A stretch of DNA of 64,000 bases from Bradyrhizobium commune (GCF_015624505.1 NZ_CP061379.1:2666001-2730000); one strand, 5' to 3'. Counted from the stretch's first letter, positions 7,605 to 15,647 are shown. The notes: generated from the sequence alone by a model not told the origin. Made by a program: numbers and translations.

Positions 7605-8384
7605 ATGGACAACATTCTCGAGGCCGCAAAGGCGATCGCGCTTTCGCGCCGCAACCACGCGCCGCTCGCGGCGCTGGAACATCCCCCGGCCGACGAGGCC
7701 GAGGGCTATCAGGTCCAGCGCGCGCTGCATGACCTCCTGCTGCCGCATGTCGGGCCACTCGTCGGCTACAAGATCGGCTGCACCAGCCAGGTGATGCAGG
7801 ATTATATCGGCATCCCGCACCCCTGCGGCGGCGGCGTGTTCCAGAAGGGCGTGCACGACAGCGGCGTGAAGCTCGCGGCTGCCGACTATGTCCGGGTCGG
7901 CGTCGAATGCGAGATCGCGGTCCGGCTCAAGCGCGACCTCGCCGCCGGCGAAGCGCCGTTTACGGCCGAATGGGTCGGCGAGGCCGTCGAGGCCTATCAT
8001 CCCGCGATCGAGATCGTCGACGACCGCTATGTGAAGTGGGAGACGATGGGCGCGCCGACGTTGATCGCCGACGATTTCTTCGCCGCCGGCTGCGTGCTGG
8101 GGCCGTCCGTTCCGCGCTCGTCGGTGCCGGACCTGAAATCGGTCAAGGGCCGCGCCATCGTCAATGGCGAGGAAGTCAGCCACGGCACCGGCGCCGACGT
8201 GCTCGGCCATCCCCACAACGCACTCGCCTGGCTCGCCAACCACCTCGCCGCCGAAGGCAAGGGCCTGCACGCAGGACAGCTCGTGCTGACAGGCAGTCTC
8301 GTGAAGACGCTGTGGCTGAAGGCCGGCGACAAGGTGCGGATGGAGCTGGACGGGCTGGGGGTGGTCGAGGCGGAGTTTTCGTAA
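7605..8384 (+). CDS. 2-keto-4-pentenoate hydratase family protein (MhpD-like)
   Basis: The 259-residue cytoplasmic protein belongs to the fumarylacetoacetate hydrolase/2-oxopent-4-enoate hydratase fold. Visible marks are GYKIGCTSQVMQ, the metal-binding E-x-E in VGVECEIAV with AVEAYHPAIEIVDDR, and HPHNALAWLANHL near the C-terminus. Such enzymes hydrate 2-hydroxydienoates at the end of meta-cleavage of aromatics. GGGAGG lies eight bases before the chosen ATG. No other meta-cleavage gene is nearby, so pathway assignment is open. Confidence 0.88.
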   Translation: MDNILEAAKAIALSRRNHAPLAALEHPPADEAEGYQVQRALHDLLLPHVGPLVGYKIGCTSQVMQDYIGIPHPCGGGVFQKGVHDSGVKLAAADYVRVGVECEIAVRLKRDLAAGEAPFTAEWVGEAVEAYHPAIEIVDDRYVKWETMGAPTLIADDFFAAGCVLGPSVPRSSVPDLKSVKGRAIVNGEEVSHGTGADVLGHPHNALAWLANHLAAEGKGLHAGQLVLTGSLVKTLWLKAGDKVRMELDGLGVVEAEFS

Positions 8385-8410
8385 TCTGTCGTCTCCGCCA
8401 AAATCAGCGA

Positions 8411-8552
8411 TTTCGTGCCCCGGACGTAGCGCAGCGACTCTTCGGCGGTGCGCTGCAGAGCCGGGGCCCATGTGGCGGCGAGTTGTGTGGCTTCCTGGGT
8501 CCCGGCTCTGCGCCACAACGCTGACGCGTTGCTGCGCGTCCGGGACACGAAA
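8411..8552. repeat. Palindromic intergenic repeat
   Basis: The ends are inverted (TTTCGTGCCCCGGACG against CGTCCGGGACACGAAA), and the inside contains two inverted GAGCCGGG-type segments. It is a non-coding structured repeat of a kind I recognise from Bradyrhizobium intergenic regions. It follows the hydratase gene and could act in 3'-end formation. Confidence 0.6.
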
Positions 8553-8639
8553 GATATGAGGGGCGTCATCAGACAGAGGTCGGGGCAACGACTTCGTTCT
8601 TTCTATATCCCACTTGCAGACACACCTTCGCATTCTCGC

Positions 8640-9192
8640 GGCATCTTCCGCCCGAGTTTTGCAATCGTCTCGCCCTCTGCAAAAGCAGAAGGCGCAGGGA
8701 AGGCCGGGCGCCGGCTGGCACCCGAAGTCCCGTGTGCGGATCAAACGCGCACGGGTGGACCACAGGTGACGCCGGGACATCCCGGCCTTCCCTGCGCGGA
8801 TGGTTTTAACGGTGTCCTTCGTGCTCTCCCCGGGGAGCGATGCACTATTGCCCCCGTCGCCATGCAGATGGCTGATGCACGTGCCCGGTCGGGCCGCCGC
8901 ATCACGGCATGACTTGACGCACAGACCCCGGGCGTCAGGACCACACGACTTCTCCGTCCGCGCACATCTTCGCCGAACCCTCGATGGCTGGCGTGCGCTC
9001 ACCATCGAGATCTGCACAAAGACGCTGTCAGCGCCGTGTCGTATCGCGCGTGCTGCTGCTCACGGTTTCCCGCCCTGCAAGCCCACCTTGCGCGCCGACG
9101 CCGTCGCGGCCACCGCATTCCATTCCTCGTTTCGTGACGGTCGCGAGACGCCCTCTTGTGGAATAGAACGAAACGGGAACATAATGGCGTGA
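8640..9192. repeat. Repeat-derived region with spurious ORFs
   Basis: No credible gene is present. The segment reads like a dispersed Bradyrhizobiaceae element whose chance frames encode phrases such as GKAGRRLAPEVPCA and DLTHRPRASGPHDFSVRA, which I recall from many short dubious annotations. The frames overlap each other and lack sensible ribosome-binding sites. With the palindrome before it, this gives nearly 0.9 kb without a gene between the hydratase and the toxin gene. Confidence 0.55.
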
Positions 9193-9208
9193 TCAGGTTG
9201 TGTCAACA

Positions 9209-9234
9209 AGAATTTATATAAATCCGAAAATTCT
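9209..9234. promoter_or_regulatory. Inverted repeat upstream of the toxin-antitoxin pair
   Basis: AGAATTT and AAATTCT form a perfect 7-bp dyad with a 12-base spacer, 34-59 bases before the toxin start and within an AT-rich promoter-like stretch. It is a candidate autoregulatory operator for the antitoxin. Confidence 0.45.
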
Positions 9235-9267
9235 GAAATTGAAAAGTGGTAACGAGTGTGGTACCAA

Positions 9268-9597
9268 ATGATTGAGATCGAAGAATACATCGTCGACGAT
9301 CGAAGCCCATTCCGGGATTGGCTCGAACGACTTGGTCCGCAGGCGCGCGTGATGATTGCCGTCGCGATCGAGCGGCTGGCCGACGGCAACAAGTCGAACG
9401 TCAAGTCCATTGGGGAAGGGGCCGCCGAGCTGAAGATCAATCGTGGTCCAGGCTACCGCGTCTATTTCGGCTGGAGCGGCAATTTACTGGTCATTCTGTT
9501 GGGAGGCGGCACCAAACAGAGACAGCAAAACGATATCGACGCGGCGCTGCACCGCTGGCGTGAGTACAAGTCAAGAGCAGGACAGAGGACCAGGTGA
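9268..9597 (+). CDS. HigB/RelE-like toxin of a type II toxin-antitoxin pair
   Basis: The 109-residue basic protein fits the phage-derived Gp49/HigB-like group of RelE-fold toxins. It has FRDWLERLGPQARVMIAVAI near the N-terminus, LKINRGPGYRVYFGWSG in the middle, and the GGGTKQRQQNDIDAALHRW end that is characteristic of the group. These toxins cleave ribosome-bound mRNA. A GTG at 9256 is also in frame, but ATG 9268 gives the family's usual start. The stop overlaps the antitoxin ATG (TGATG). The toxin comes first, as in HI1419/HI1420-type pairs. Confidence 0.88.
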   Translation: MIEIEEYIVDDRSPFRDWLERLGPQARVMIAVAIERLADGNKSNVKSIGEGAAELKINRGPGYRVYFGWSGNLLVILLGGGTKQRQQNDIDAALHRWREYKSRAGQRTR

Positions 9598-9923
9598 TGC
9601 CATTGACCCGGAGTTTTCGTGACACAGTCCGCGCCATGGCGGAGCGCGATCCCGCCTTTCGCGAGGCGCTGTTCCTGGAGGCGATGCAGGGCCTGTTGCA
9701 GGGGGACGTCGACTACGGCCGCACCGCGCTGCGGACCTACATCAATGCCACCATCGGTTTCGAACGTCTGAGCGAGGTGCTCGATCGTCCGCAGAAGAGC
9801 CTGATGCGGATGTTCGGGCCCCGCGGCAATCCGACGGCTGAGAACTTGATGGCAGTGATCCACGCGCTTCAGAAGGAGACCGGTGTGCATCTGGAGATAC
9901 GTGCAGTTGCGGATGCGGCGTGA
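9597..9923 (+). CDS. HigA-like (HI1420-type) antitoxin
   Basis: The 108-residue protein carries a helix-turn-helix near its C-terminus (TIGFERLSEVLDRPQKSLMR, then MFGPRGNPTAENLMAVIHAL), as in antitoxins of the downstream-gene HI1420 family. It would bind the HigB-like toxin and repress the shared promoter. Translation is coupled to the toxin by the one-base TGATG overlap. A second TGATG at its own stop leads into a 33-codon frame. Confidence 0.85.
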   Translation: MPLTRSFRDTVRAMAERDPAFREALFLEAMQGLLQGDVDYGRTALRTYINATIGFERLSEVLDRPQKSLMRMFGPRGNPTAENLMAVIHALQKETGVHLEIRAVADAA

Positions 9924-10024
9924 TGAGTGTCGAAGATTGGCGAGAAAAGTGCTGGTACGATTCTTTCTTTGTCAATCCGGACGAAGTTGCGGTGAGTCGC
10001 CCTCACTTTTTCAGGATCGATTGA
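9923..10024 (+). CDS. Possible 33-residue coupled ORF
   Basis: An ATG overlaps the antitoxin stop (TGATG) and opens a 33-residue frame starting MSVEDWREKCWYDSFF. It resembles no family known to me. It may be a chance frame or the remnant of a longer gene; the only support is coupling geometry identical to the preceding toxin-antitoxin junction. Confidence 0.25.
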   Translation: MSVEDWREKCWYDSFFVNPDEVAVSRPHFFRID

Positions 10025-10037
10025 ATGAGCGAGACAT

Positions 10038-11048
10038 TCAGTCGAAAACGTCTTCGCTGATTTTGACGCTGGGGAGATATACGCGTTTCAGCGGTAGCAA
10101 TGCTTGGTAGCGCGGCTCAAACTTTTCATAGTGATCGGTCACCATCCTCACAAGATCGTCGCGCCCTATCAATCGAATGTTGGGCTTGTTTCTAGCATAA
10201 TGCGAAGCCTGACCCGAATAAGTGCCCAAACAGACGAAGAGTGCGAACTCCCCAGTCTGAACATGCCCGTACAACTGCGATAACTCAGGCTCGCCAATCG
10301 TTGCAAGTGTCTGCTTGCACTGTACTTTCACTATGCCTTCGAATCCAAGTTCATCCTTATGGGCAATGATGTCGACTCCTCCATCCCCCGACGCCTTGGT
10401 GACGCGAGCGCGGTATCCCATCCGTTCGAGAAGATGAGCGACAAATTTTTCAAACTGATATGGGCTCAGATTAGATTTCAGCCGCTTTATAATGAAGTCC
10501 TCAGTCGTTTCGTCTGCATTGTCGGACGCTCCATCGGGTAGCTCTGCGTCTACGTCGGCCGTTTTCAGCGGCTTGCCCTCGAATGCAGCAACAAATTCTT
10601 CCGCATTGCTTCGCACCTGAAAGAGTGTGACAGCGGAGCCAATCTCATACAATGCGCTCTGCGAGAAGTCAGTGCGATCAATCTGCTTTAGCCATCGAAC
10701 CCGTCTTACGTTCGGAGTGAGATCCTCTTCAGCTCTATGTTGGTAGCCTTCCTCAAGAAGCCCAAGATTTACCTTCCTATCAATCTTAGACGGATAGACG
10801 ACCCGGTCTCCGGGGCGCATCTCGCAAGCAAACTTGAAGAGCGTTCCGGCAACGACGGGTATCGCGCCCGGCTTTATGTCAGGATAGGTCTTCGCTACTG
10901 CCGCCTTGAACGCTTCTCTATCGCGGGCAATCCGCGCGAGATCGCCAACCTGAGACCAACCGATTGCAACGAAGCTCTCGTCGATGGGTCTCGTATTGAA
11001 GTCTCGACCCATATGTATCCCCCAAATGGGTCTTTCCTCGCCGAGCAT
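10038..11048 (-). CDS. Mrr-type restriction endonuclease with N-terminal EVE-like domain
   Basis: The 336-residue protein has an N-terminal domain (IWGIHMGRDFNTRPIDESFV, then IGWSQVGDL and GDRVVYPSK) resembling modified-base-reading EVE-like modules. A C-terminal Mrr nuclease domain (about residues 195-310) has GDGGVDIIAHK followed by VKVQCKQ, the D-x(n)-Q-x-K catalytic pattern of Mrr. Such enzymes cut methylated or otherwise modified foreign DNA. ATG 11048 is chosen because AAGGAG lies eight bases upstream; a TTG at 11069 lacks one. It follows a membrane-protein gene by 42 bases on the same strand, and codon use is less GC-rich than in the flagellar genes. Confidence 0.85.
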   Translation of the reverse strand: MLGEERPIWGIHMGRDFNTRPIDESFVAIGWSQVGDLARIARDREAFKAAVAKTYPDIKPGAIPVVAGTLFKFACEMRPGDRVVYPSKIDRKVNLGLLEEGYQHRAEEDLTPNVRRVRWLKQIDRTDFSQSALYEIGSAVTLFQVRSNAEEFVAAFEGKPLKTADVDAELPDGASDNADETTEDFIIKRLKSNLSPYQFEKFVAHLLERMGYRARVTKASGDGGVDIIAHKDELGFEGIVKVQCKQTLATIGEPELSQLYGHVQTGEFALFVCLGTYSGQASHYARNKPNIRLIGRDDLVRMVTDHYEKFEPRYQALLPLKRVYLPSVKISEDVFD

Positions 11049-11090
11049 TGTCACGCACTCCTTATTCAAGGCACCGCGGAAATAGGTGGA

Positions 11091-11669
11091 CTAATTGTTG
11101 GCCTCCACCGGCCACAAGGGGCGGTTAATTGTAATTCGCTCCCGTGTTCGTTCGTTGTCTCTAAACACCACCTCAATGCTCAACTCGAGATCGTCGTTAA
11201 GGTCCAACGCGACATTCTGATCGTGCGGCGCCAATATTCCGCGCCACTCTTGCTCGTCCTCAATCTCGATCGCATTCAAGTTTGGACACAAATTTCGCGA
11301 TCTCGAATCTTCATTTCGCACTCGCGTACCGCGGGTTGTCTTTCTGATCTGATAGAGGAAGAGATTCTCGGGCGACAGCACCTGTATAGAGTTGATTTCA
11401 ATAGGTACATTGGCGCGATTGTTGAACGAGAATTCGATCGTCCACGCCCTTGGCGCTTTGGTTTTATCAAGCGCGACGTTGACGATGGGCAACCGAGCCT
11501 TGCGCAGTTGTTGTCGCTCGTAGCGCTTATCGAGCCTTTGAAACACCAAACCCGCCAACGAAACTAGAAACGCCAGCAATGACATTGCTCGGGCCGCTCC
11601 ATCGACGCCAGGCGCAGCAAAGTAACCCCCAAATACTGCCACTAGATATGAATATGCGGTGCCAAACAT
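11091..11669 (-). CDS. Two-TM membrane protein of unknown function
   Basis: I do not recognise the family. The 192-residue product has two hydrophobic segments (about 5-20 and 29-44), a basic linker (RLDKRYERQQLRKAR), and a soluble domain of probable beta-sandwich type (IEFSFNNRANVPIEINSIQV, later LELSIEVVFRDN). It lies 42 bases upstream of the Mrr-type nuclease gene on the same strand and shares its AT-richer composition. The two are probably one transferred unit, perhaps defensive. Confidence 0.75.
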   Translation of the reverse strand: MFGTAYSYLVAVFGGYFAAPGVDGAARAMSLLAFLVSLAGLVFQRLDKRYERQQLRKARLPIVNVALDKTKAPRAWTIEFSFNNRANVPIEINSIQVLSPENLFLYQIRKTTRGTRVRNEDSRSRNLCPNLNAIEIEDEQEWRGILAPHDQNVALDLNDDLELSIEVVFRDNERTRERITINRPLWPVEANN

Positions 11670-11770
11670 CTTTCGTCCTGGAAAATACTCATAAGTTTAG
11701 CGTCTCCGAATTTGGTTGCAAGTGGCGAGTAAGGAGCAGGTCTCGTTGCGGGTGGTTGGGAGTCTGCCCC

Positions 11771-11813
11771 AAAAATACATGCGGCCTCCGGCAGGGGAGC
11801 TACCGGAGGCCGC
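11771..11813 (-). terminator. Terminator downstream of flgH
   Basis: GCGGCCTCCGG (11781-11791) pairs perfectly with CCGGAGGCCGC (11803-11813). On the minus strand the stem is followed by ATGTATTTTTGG. It lies 60 bases past the flgH stop and separates the flagellar operon from the inserted accessory genes. Confidence 0.8.
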
Positions 11814-11873
11814 GTCGTACATCGTCGTTCGCGCCTAGGTTCGCGAACACGATGTGGGAGCTCTCAAAGAAAC

Positions 11874-12641
11874 TTAGAAGGGCAGCAGCACGTCCATGAC
11901 TTGCTGGCCGTAGCGCGGTTGCTGCACGTCCATGATCTGGCCGCGGCCGCCATAGGCGATGCGCGCCTGCGCGATCTTGGTGGAATCGATGGTGTTGTCG
12001 CTCTGGATGTCCTCGGGACGGACGATGCCGGCGACGATCAGTTCGCGGATCTCGTAATTGACGCGGATCTCCTGCTTGCCTTCGACGACGAGGTTGCCGT
12101 TCGGCAGCACTTGCGTGACGACCGCGGCGACGTTGGTCTGCAAGGCTTCCGTGCGCTGCACGCTGCCCTTGCCGTCGCTGGAGGCGGTGGAGTCGGCGGT
12201 GAGGATGCGGCCGGGCAGGATCTTCTGGGCCTGCGTGCCGAGCGTCTTCGAACCGATGAAGTCGGTGACGCCCGAATCTTCCGAATTGGTGCGGCTGCGC
12301 TGGGTCTCGTTGGCGATGTTGGCCTTGTCGGTGATGTTCACGGTCACGGTCAGGAGGTCGCCGACGTGGGTCGCGCGCTGATCCTTGAAGAAGGCGCGGC
12401 TGCCGCTACGCCACAGCGAGTTCGGACTGTAGGAGGCGACTTCCGGCTTCGGCATCGGCATCTGCACCGGCTTGTAGCCGGGCTGCGCCGTCGGATTGTC
12501 GATCGACGACAATTTGGGTTGCTCGCCGATCTGCGACAGGCGGTCGATCGAGGAGCAGCCGCTTGCCAGCGCGCAGCTTGCGAGCAACAGGCCGGAAAGC
12601 GCGACGCGACGGGGACGGGAAGCCGAACTGAAAACGGACAT
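11874..12641 (-). CDS. flgH: Flagellar L-ring lipoprotein FlgH
   Basis: FlgH builds the outer-membrane L ring. The 255-residue precursor has a lipoprotein signal peptide with lipobox LASGC (Cys29). The family marks are NSLWRSGSRAFFKDQRATHVGDLLTV, VVTQVLPNGNLVVEGKQEI, and ELIVAGIVRPEDIQSDNTI followed by AQARIAYGGRG. It is the last gene of flgF-flgG-flgA-flgH and starts three bases after the flgA stop. Confidence 0.96.
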   Translation of the reverse strand: MSVFSSASRPRRVALSGLLLASCALASGCSSIDRLSQIGEQPKLSSIDNPTAQPGYKPVQMPMPKPEVASYSPNSLWRSGSRAFFKDQRATHVGDLLTVTVNITDKANIANETQRSRTNSEDSGVTDFIGSKTLGTQAQKILPGRILTADSTASSDGKGSVQRTEALQTNVAAVVTQVLPNGNLVVEGKQEIRVNYEIRELIVAGIVRPEDIQSDNTIDSTKIAQARIAYGGRGQIMDVQQPRYGQQVMDVLLPF

Positions 12642-12644
12642 GAC

Positions 12645-13805
12645 TTACTCTGACTTTGCTTGAGCTTGCGAGACGCGAACTTGCGGGATCTGGGTTTGTG
12701 CGACCTGAGCTTTTGCGACCTGGGCCGGCGACGCAGGAGCCTGGACCAGGTTTCGAACGAGGGCGTCGGTGTCGACGGGGGCGGGCGCTTCGTCGCGCTT
12801 CAGCGAAGAGGTCTGCTCGACCGCAGGCGCCGTCGGCGCGGACTGGCTCGCACCCTCCACCGTGATCTGGCCACGACCGGTGACCACGCCGGTCAACGTG
12901 CGCTTCGACTGCAAATTGAGCACGTTGATGGTGTCGCCCTCGGCGCCGCCCTCGATCGCCTTGCCGCGCGTGGTGAGATAAAGGCCAGGCACCTGGTAGA
13001 TGATGGTGACGTTCTGGTCGCGCTGGACGAATTCGGGCTTGGCAATGTCGGCGGCGCGGATCGGCGTGCCAGCGCGCATCGGCCGGCGCAGCTGCATGCC
13101 GACCGCGCGGTCGCGCGAGGCGGGCTCGCCAGGCACTTCGACCTTGGGGCGACGCTCCTGCGTGACGTCGGAGGATTTCAGCGTCTCGGTGCGCTCGATG
13201 TCGCGGGTCAGGACCGCGACCTCGACGGTCTCGATCGCGGTGCCGGTGAAGCGCAGCTTGGTCGGAGCCGTAGTGCTGTCGTTGTTGACCTCGAAGGCGA
13301 TGTCGAAGCGGCCGCTGCGGGCGTCGTAGCGGGTGGAGACGGCCTGGAGCGCGCCGGTGTTGGAGGCATCGAGGCGCATGTCGGAGACGCCGCGGTCTAA
13401 GGTGACGGTGATGTTGGCGGCATCGCCGAGGCCGAAGCGATGATCGAGCGCGGAGGCGACCGCGTTCTCGAGATCCTTGTTGGCGAGCGTGCGGGCGAGG
13501 CGGGTGACCGACACTTCCTTGATGTCGCCGGTCATCACGCCGATCACCTGTTTTGCGCGCAGCACCGACAAGACCTGCGCGACCGGCAGCGCGCCGGTGG
13601 TGCCGAGATCGGGCGAGCGATAGACCGGGATCAGCCCGGCCGAGCCGGCATTGTCGATGAGATCGCCGACCCGCACCACGTCCGAGGTGACGGTGACGCT
13701 GGCGCGCAGCGTCGGGGCGGCGATGCCGTCGTCGGCGGCCTGTGCCGGCAACGCCAGCGCGAGCAGGGCGGAGATCGTGACGAGCGTGGCGCGGATCATT
13801 GTCAT
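12645..13805 (-). CDS. flgA: Flagellar P-ring assembly chaperone FlgA
   Basis: FlgA helps FlgI polymerise into the P ring in the periplasm. The 386-residue product is longer than the roughly 220-residue enteric form, as in other alphaproteobacteria. It has a signal peptide ending AQAAD, the SAF domain (LTRDIERTETLKSSDV to RRPMRAGTPIRAADI, about 200-260) and the C-terminal beta domain. A low-complexity tail of Ala/Gln/Val repeats (QVAKAQVAQTQIPQVRVSQA) closes it. A GTG at 13808 is in frame, but ATG 13805 follows GAGG closely and lies four bases after the flgG stop. Confidence 0.93.
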   Translation of the reverse strand: MTMIRATLVTISALLALALPAQAADDGIAAPTLRASVTVTSDVVRVGDLIDNAGSAGLIPVYRSPDLGTTGALPVAQVLSVLRAKQVIGVMTGDIKEVSVTRLARTLANKDLENAVASALDHRFGLGDAANITVTLDRGVSDMRLDASNTGALQAVSTRYDARSGRFDIAFEVNNDSTTAPTKLRFTGTAIETVEVAVLTRDIERTETLKSSDVTQERRPKVEVPGEPASRDRAVGMQLRRPMRAGTPIRAADIAKPEFVQRDQNVTIIYQVPGLYLTTRGKAIEGGAEGDTINVLNLQSKRTLTGVVTGRGQITVEGASQSAPTAPAVEQTSSLKRDEAPAPVDTDALVRNLVQAPASPAQVAKAQVAQTQIPQVRVSQAQAKSE

Positions 13806-13809
13806 CACC

Positions 13810-14598
13810 TCAGCGGAACAGCGCCGTGGTCGATTGCATCATCTGGTCGGCGGCGCTGATCACCTTGGCGTTCATCTCGTAGGCGCGTTGCGCGGCGATC
13901 AGGTCGCTCATCTCTGAGACGACGTCGACATTGGCCTGTTCGAGGCTGCCTTGTGTGATCTTGCCATAGCCTTCGGCGTTCGCGGTTCCGTCCTGCGGCG
14001 CGCCGGAAGAGGGCGTCTCGGTGAACTGGTTGCTGCCGACCGGCTGGAGGCCGGCCTTGTTGATGAAGCGGGTCACGCCGATCGTGCCGATGATCGACGA
14101 GGTCGACGAGCCCGGCAGCGTCACCGAGACTTGGCCCTGCTCGCTCACGGTAATGCCCGAGGCGTTGTTCGGGATGGTGATGGTGGGCTGCACCGGGTTG
14201 CCGCCCGCGGTGACGACGCGGCCCTGATTGTCCATCTGGAAGGTGCCGTCACGGGTGTACTGGTAGGTGCCGTCGGGCATCAGGATCTTGAAGAAGCCTT
14301 CGCCCGAGATCGCGAGGTCGAGGTCGTTGCCGGTCTGCGACAGCGTGCCTTGGGTCATGCTGCGCGGCGTGCCGACGGTCTTGACGCCGCCGCCGATGTC
14401 GACGCCGACCGGCAGGATGGTGCCCTGGTCCGAGGCCTGGGCGCCGACGCGGCGGACATGCTCGTAGATCAGGTCCTGGAACGCCGCGGTCTGCTTCTTG
14501 AAGCCGGTGGTGCGGAGGTTGGCGATGTTGTTGGAGATCACCTGAACGTTCAGTTCCTGTGCCGCCATTCCGGTCGCTGCGGTGTGAAGCGCCTGCAT
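13810..14598 (-). CDS. flgG: Flagellar distal rod protein FlgG
   Basis: FlgG forms the distal rod. The 262-residue product is full length with the N-terminal rod/hook motif (TAATGMAAQELNVQVISNNI, then ANLRTTGFKKQTAAFQDLIY), a central domain from about 80 to 200, and the C-terminal EQANVDVVSEMSDLIAAQRAYEMNAK helix. It is exported by the flagellar type III apparatus and has no signal peptide. It lies 16 bases after flgF. Confidence 0.97.
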   Translation of the reverse strand: MQALHTAATGMAAQELNVQVISNNIANLRTTGFKKQTAAFQDLIYEHVRRVGAQASDQGTILPVGVDIGGGVKTVGTPRSMTQGTLSQTGNDLDLAISGEGFFKILMPDGTYQYTRDGTFQMDNQGRVVTAGGNPVQPTITIPNNASGITVSEQGQVSVTLPGSSTSSIIGTIGVTRFINKAGLQPVGSNQFTETPSSGAPQDGTANAEGYGKITQGSLEQANVDVVSEMSDLIAAQRAYEMNAKVISAADQMMQSTTALFR

Positions 14599-14614
14599 GT
14601 CAGTTCTCCCTCAA

Positions 14615-15376
14615 TCAGGCCGGAACGTCGGCGAGCTTCTCGATCGCCGATTTGTGGAGGTCGCTCTGCTGCTGGAGCAGGTTGGCAATTGCCGTGTAGC
14701 TGCGCATCACCTCGACCATGCGGCTCATCTCGCCGACCGAATTCACGTTCGACTTCTCGATGTAGCCCTGCTGCACGGTCGACTTGGCGTCGGCCTGCTG
14801 GTTGGCCGAGCCGGCGCCGTAGAGATTGGCGCCGAGCTTGGCGAGCTTGGCCGGATCGTCGAACGTCACCATGCGGATCTTGCCGCGGATCGAGTCGATT
14901 TTGGCCGTGCCCTCGAGCACGGTGACGGTACCGTCGGGGGCGACGTTGATGTCGTGGTCGGTCGGCTGGAAGGTGATCGGGCCGGAATTGCCGAGCACGA
15001 GGTTGCCGTCGGAGGTGACGAGCTGGCCGGTGCTGCTGAGGGTGAATTTGCCGTCGCGGGTGTAGCGCTCGGCGCCATTGGCCTGCACCGCGAAGAACGC
15101 GTTGCCGGTGATCGCCATGTCGAGCGGGTTGTTGGTCGCCTCCAGCGGCCCCTGGCCGACGTCGCGATAGGTGCCGCGGTCCTGCACATAGGAGACCCGG
15201 CGGTCGGAGCCGACGAAATTGTCCTCATGCGCGTTCGAGTTGAGATACTCCTCGAACAGCGAATGGTCGGCCTTGAAGCCGTTGGTGTTGGCATTGGCGA
15301 CGTTGTTGGCGATGACATCCATCTGCCGCTCCAGCGTCATCTGCCGTGACAAGCCGATCAGAAGCGCGTTCTGCAT
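14615..15376 (-). CDS. flgF: Flagellar proximal rod protein FlgF
   Basis: FlgF is a proximal rod subunit. From ATG 15376 the product is 253 residues, beginning MQNALLIGLSRQMTLERQMD with the conserved DVIANNVANANTNGFKAD rod motif, and ending in the paired-helix region EKSNVNSVGEMSRMVEVMRSY. The frame is open for 48 more codons upstream, but these lack rod similarity and overlap the promoter region. It heads flgF-flgG-flgA-flgH, with a sigma-54-like site 113-129 bases upstream. Confidence 0.95.
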   Translation of the reverse strand: MQNALLIGLSRQMTLERQMDVIANNVANANTNGFKADHSLFEEYLNSNAHEDNFVGSDRRVSYVQDRGTYRDVGQGPLEATNNPLDMAITGNAFFAVQANGAERYTRDGKFTLSSTGQLVTSDGNLVLGNSGPITFQPTDHDINVAPDGTVTVLEGTAKIDSIRGKIRMVTFDDPAKLAKLGANLYGAGSANQQADAKSTVQQGYIEKSNVNSVGEMSRMVEVMRSYTAIANLLQQQSDLHKSAIEKLADVPA

Positions 15377-15488
15377 CGGGTGATCTCCCCTGAGTGAGAT
15401 CTGCCATTTCGCTCTCCCAAGCGCCTTGGCCGATCCCGTGAACGAGGCCGTCAGGTTCTCCCAAACCGTTCGGTCCCGGCCCTCTCTT

Positions 15489-15505
15489 AGCGAAAGCCGT
15501 GCCAA
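15489..15505 (-). promoter_or_regulatory. Sigma-54-type promoter of flgF
   Basis: On the minus strand the site reads TTGGCAC-GGCTT-TCGCT. Both the TGGCAC element and the N5 spacing are exact, and the -12 element is TCGC, as at flgI. The dyad at 15590 is about 90 bases upstream. Confidence 0.65.
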
Positions 15506-15565
15506 CGCGGAAAAACACACGATTACAAAGGTTTGGCAATTTTTCAGGGGCGCAGCCGGGCGGCA

Positions 15566-15591
15566 GAAAGGTTCTGTTAGCCATGTTTGCC
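15566..15591. repeat. 26-bp repeat in the flgF/fliL region, copy 1
   Basis: The segment GAAAGGTTCTGTTAGCC and the nine bases after it recur 56 bases later (15622-15647) with only a few changes. Each copy contains a GTTARCC half-site resembling half of a CtrA box. Confidence 0.55.
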
Positions 15592-15608
15592 CGGCAGATT
15601 TTTCCTAG
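15590..15608. promoter_or_regulatory. Recurrent flagellar dyad, copy 2
   Basis: CCCGGCA-GATTT-TTCCTAG keeps the left arm and spacer of copy 1 exactly but has a degraded right arm. It lies between flgF and fliL, about 90 bases upstream of the flgF sigma-54-like site. Confidence 0.5.
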
Positions 15609-15621
15609 CGAGAGCCCGTTC

Positions 15622-15647
15622 GAAAGGTTCCGTTAACCATTATTACC
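15622..15647. repeat. 26-bp repeat in the flgF/fliL region, copy 2
   Basis: GAAAGGTTCCGTTAACC and its continuation form the second copy of the 15566 repeat. Here the half-site is a perfect GTTAAC and reads TTAA-N7-TACC, a half-conserved CtrA box, about 115-130 bases before fliL. Confidence 0.5.

Noticed and set aside
6393..9017. An open minus-strand frame of 874 codons across the reductase, hydratase and repeat region
   Set aside because: It is antisense to two well-supported genes, has Arg/His/Gly-rich composition typical of GC-rich shadow frames, and shows no domain.
8800..9192. 130-codon plus-strand frame after the hydratase gene
   Set aside because: It lies within a dispersed repeat, overlaps other equally open frames and has no good ribosome-binding site; it looks like a commonly mis-annotated repeat ORF.
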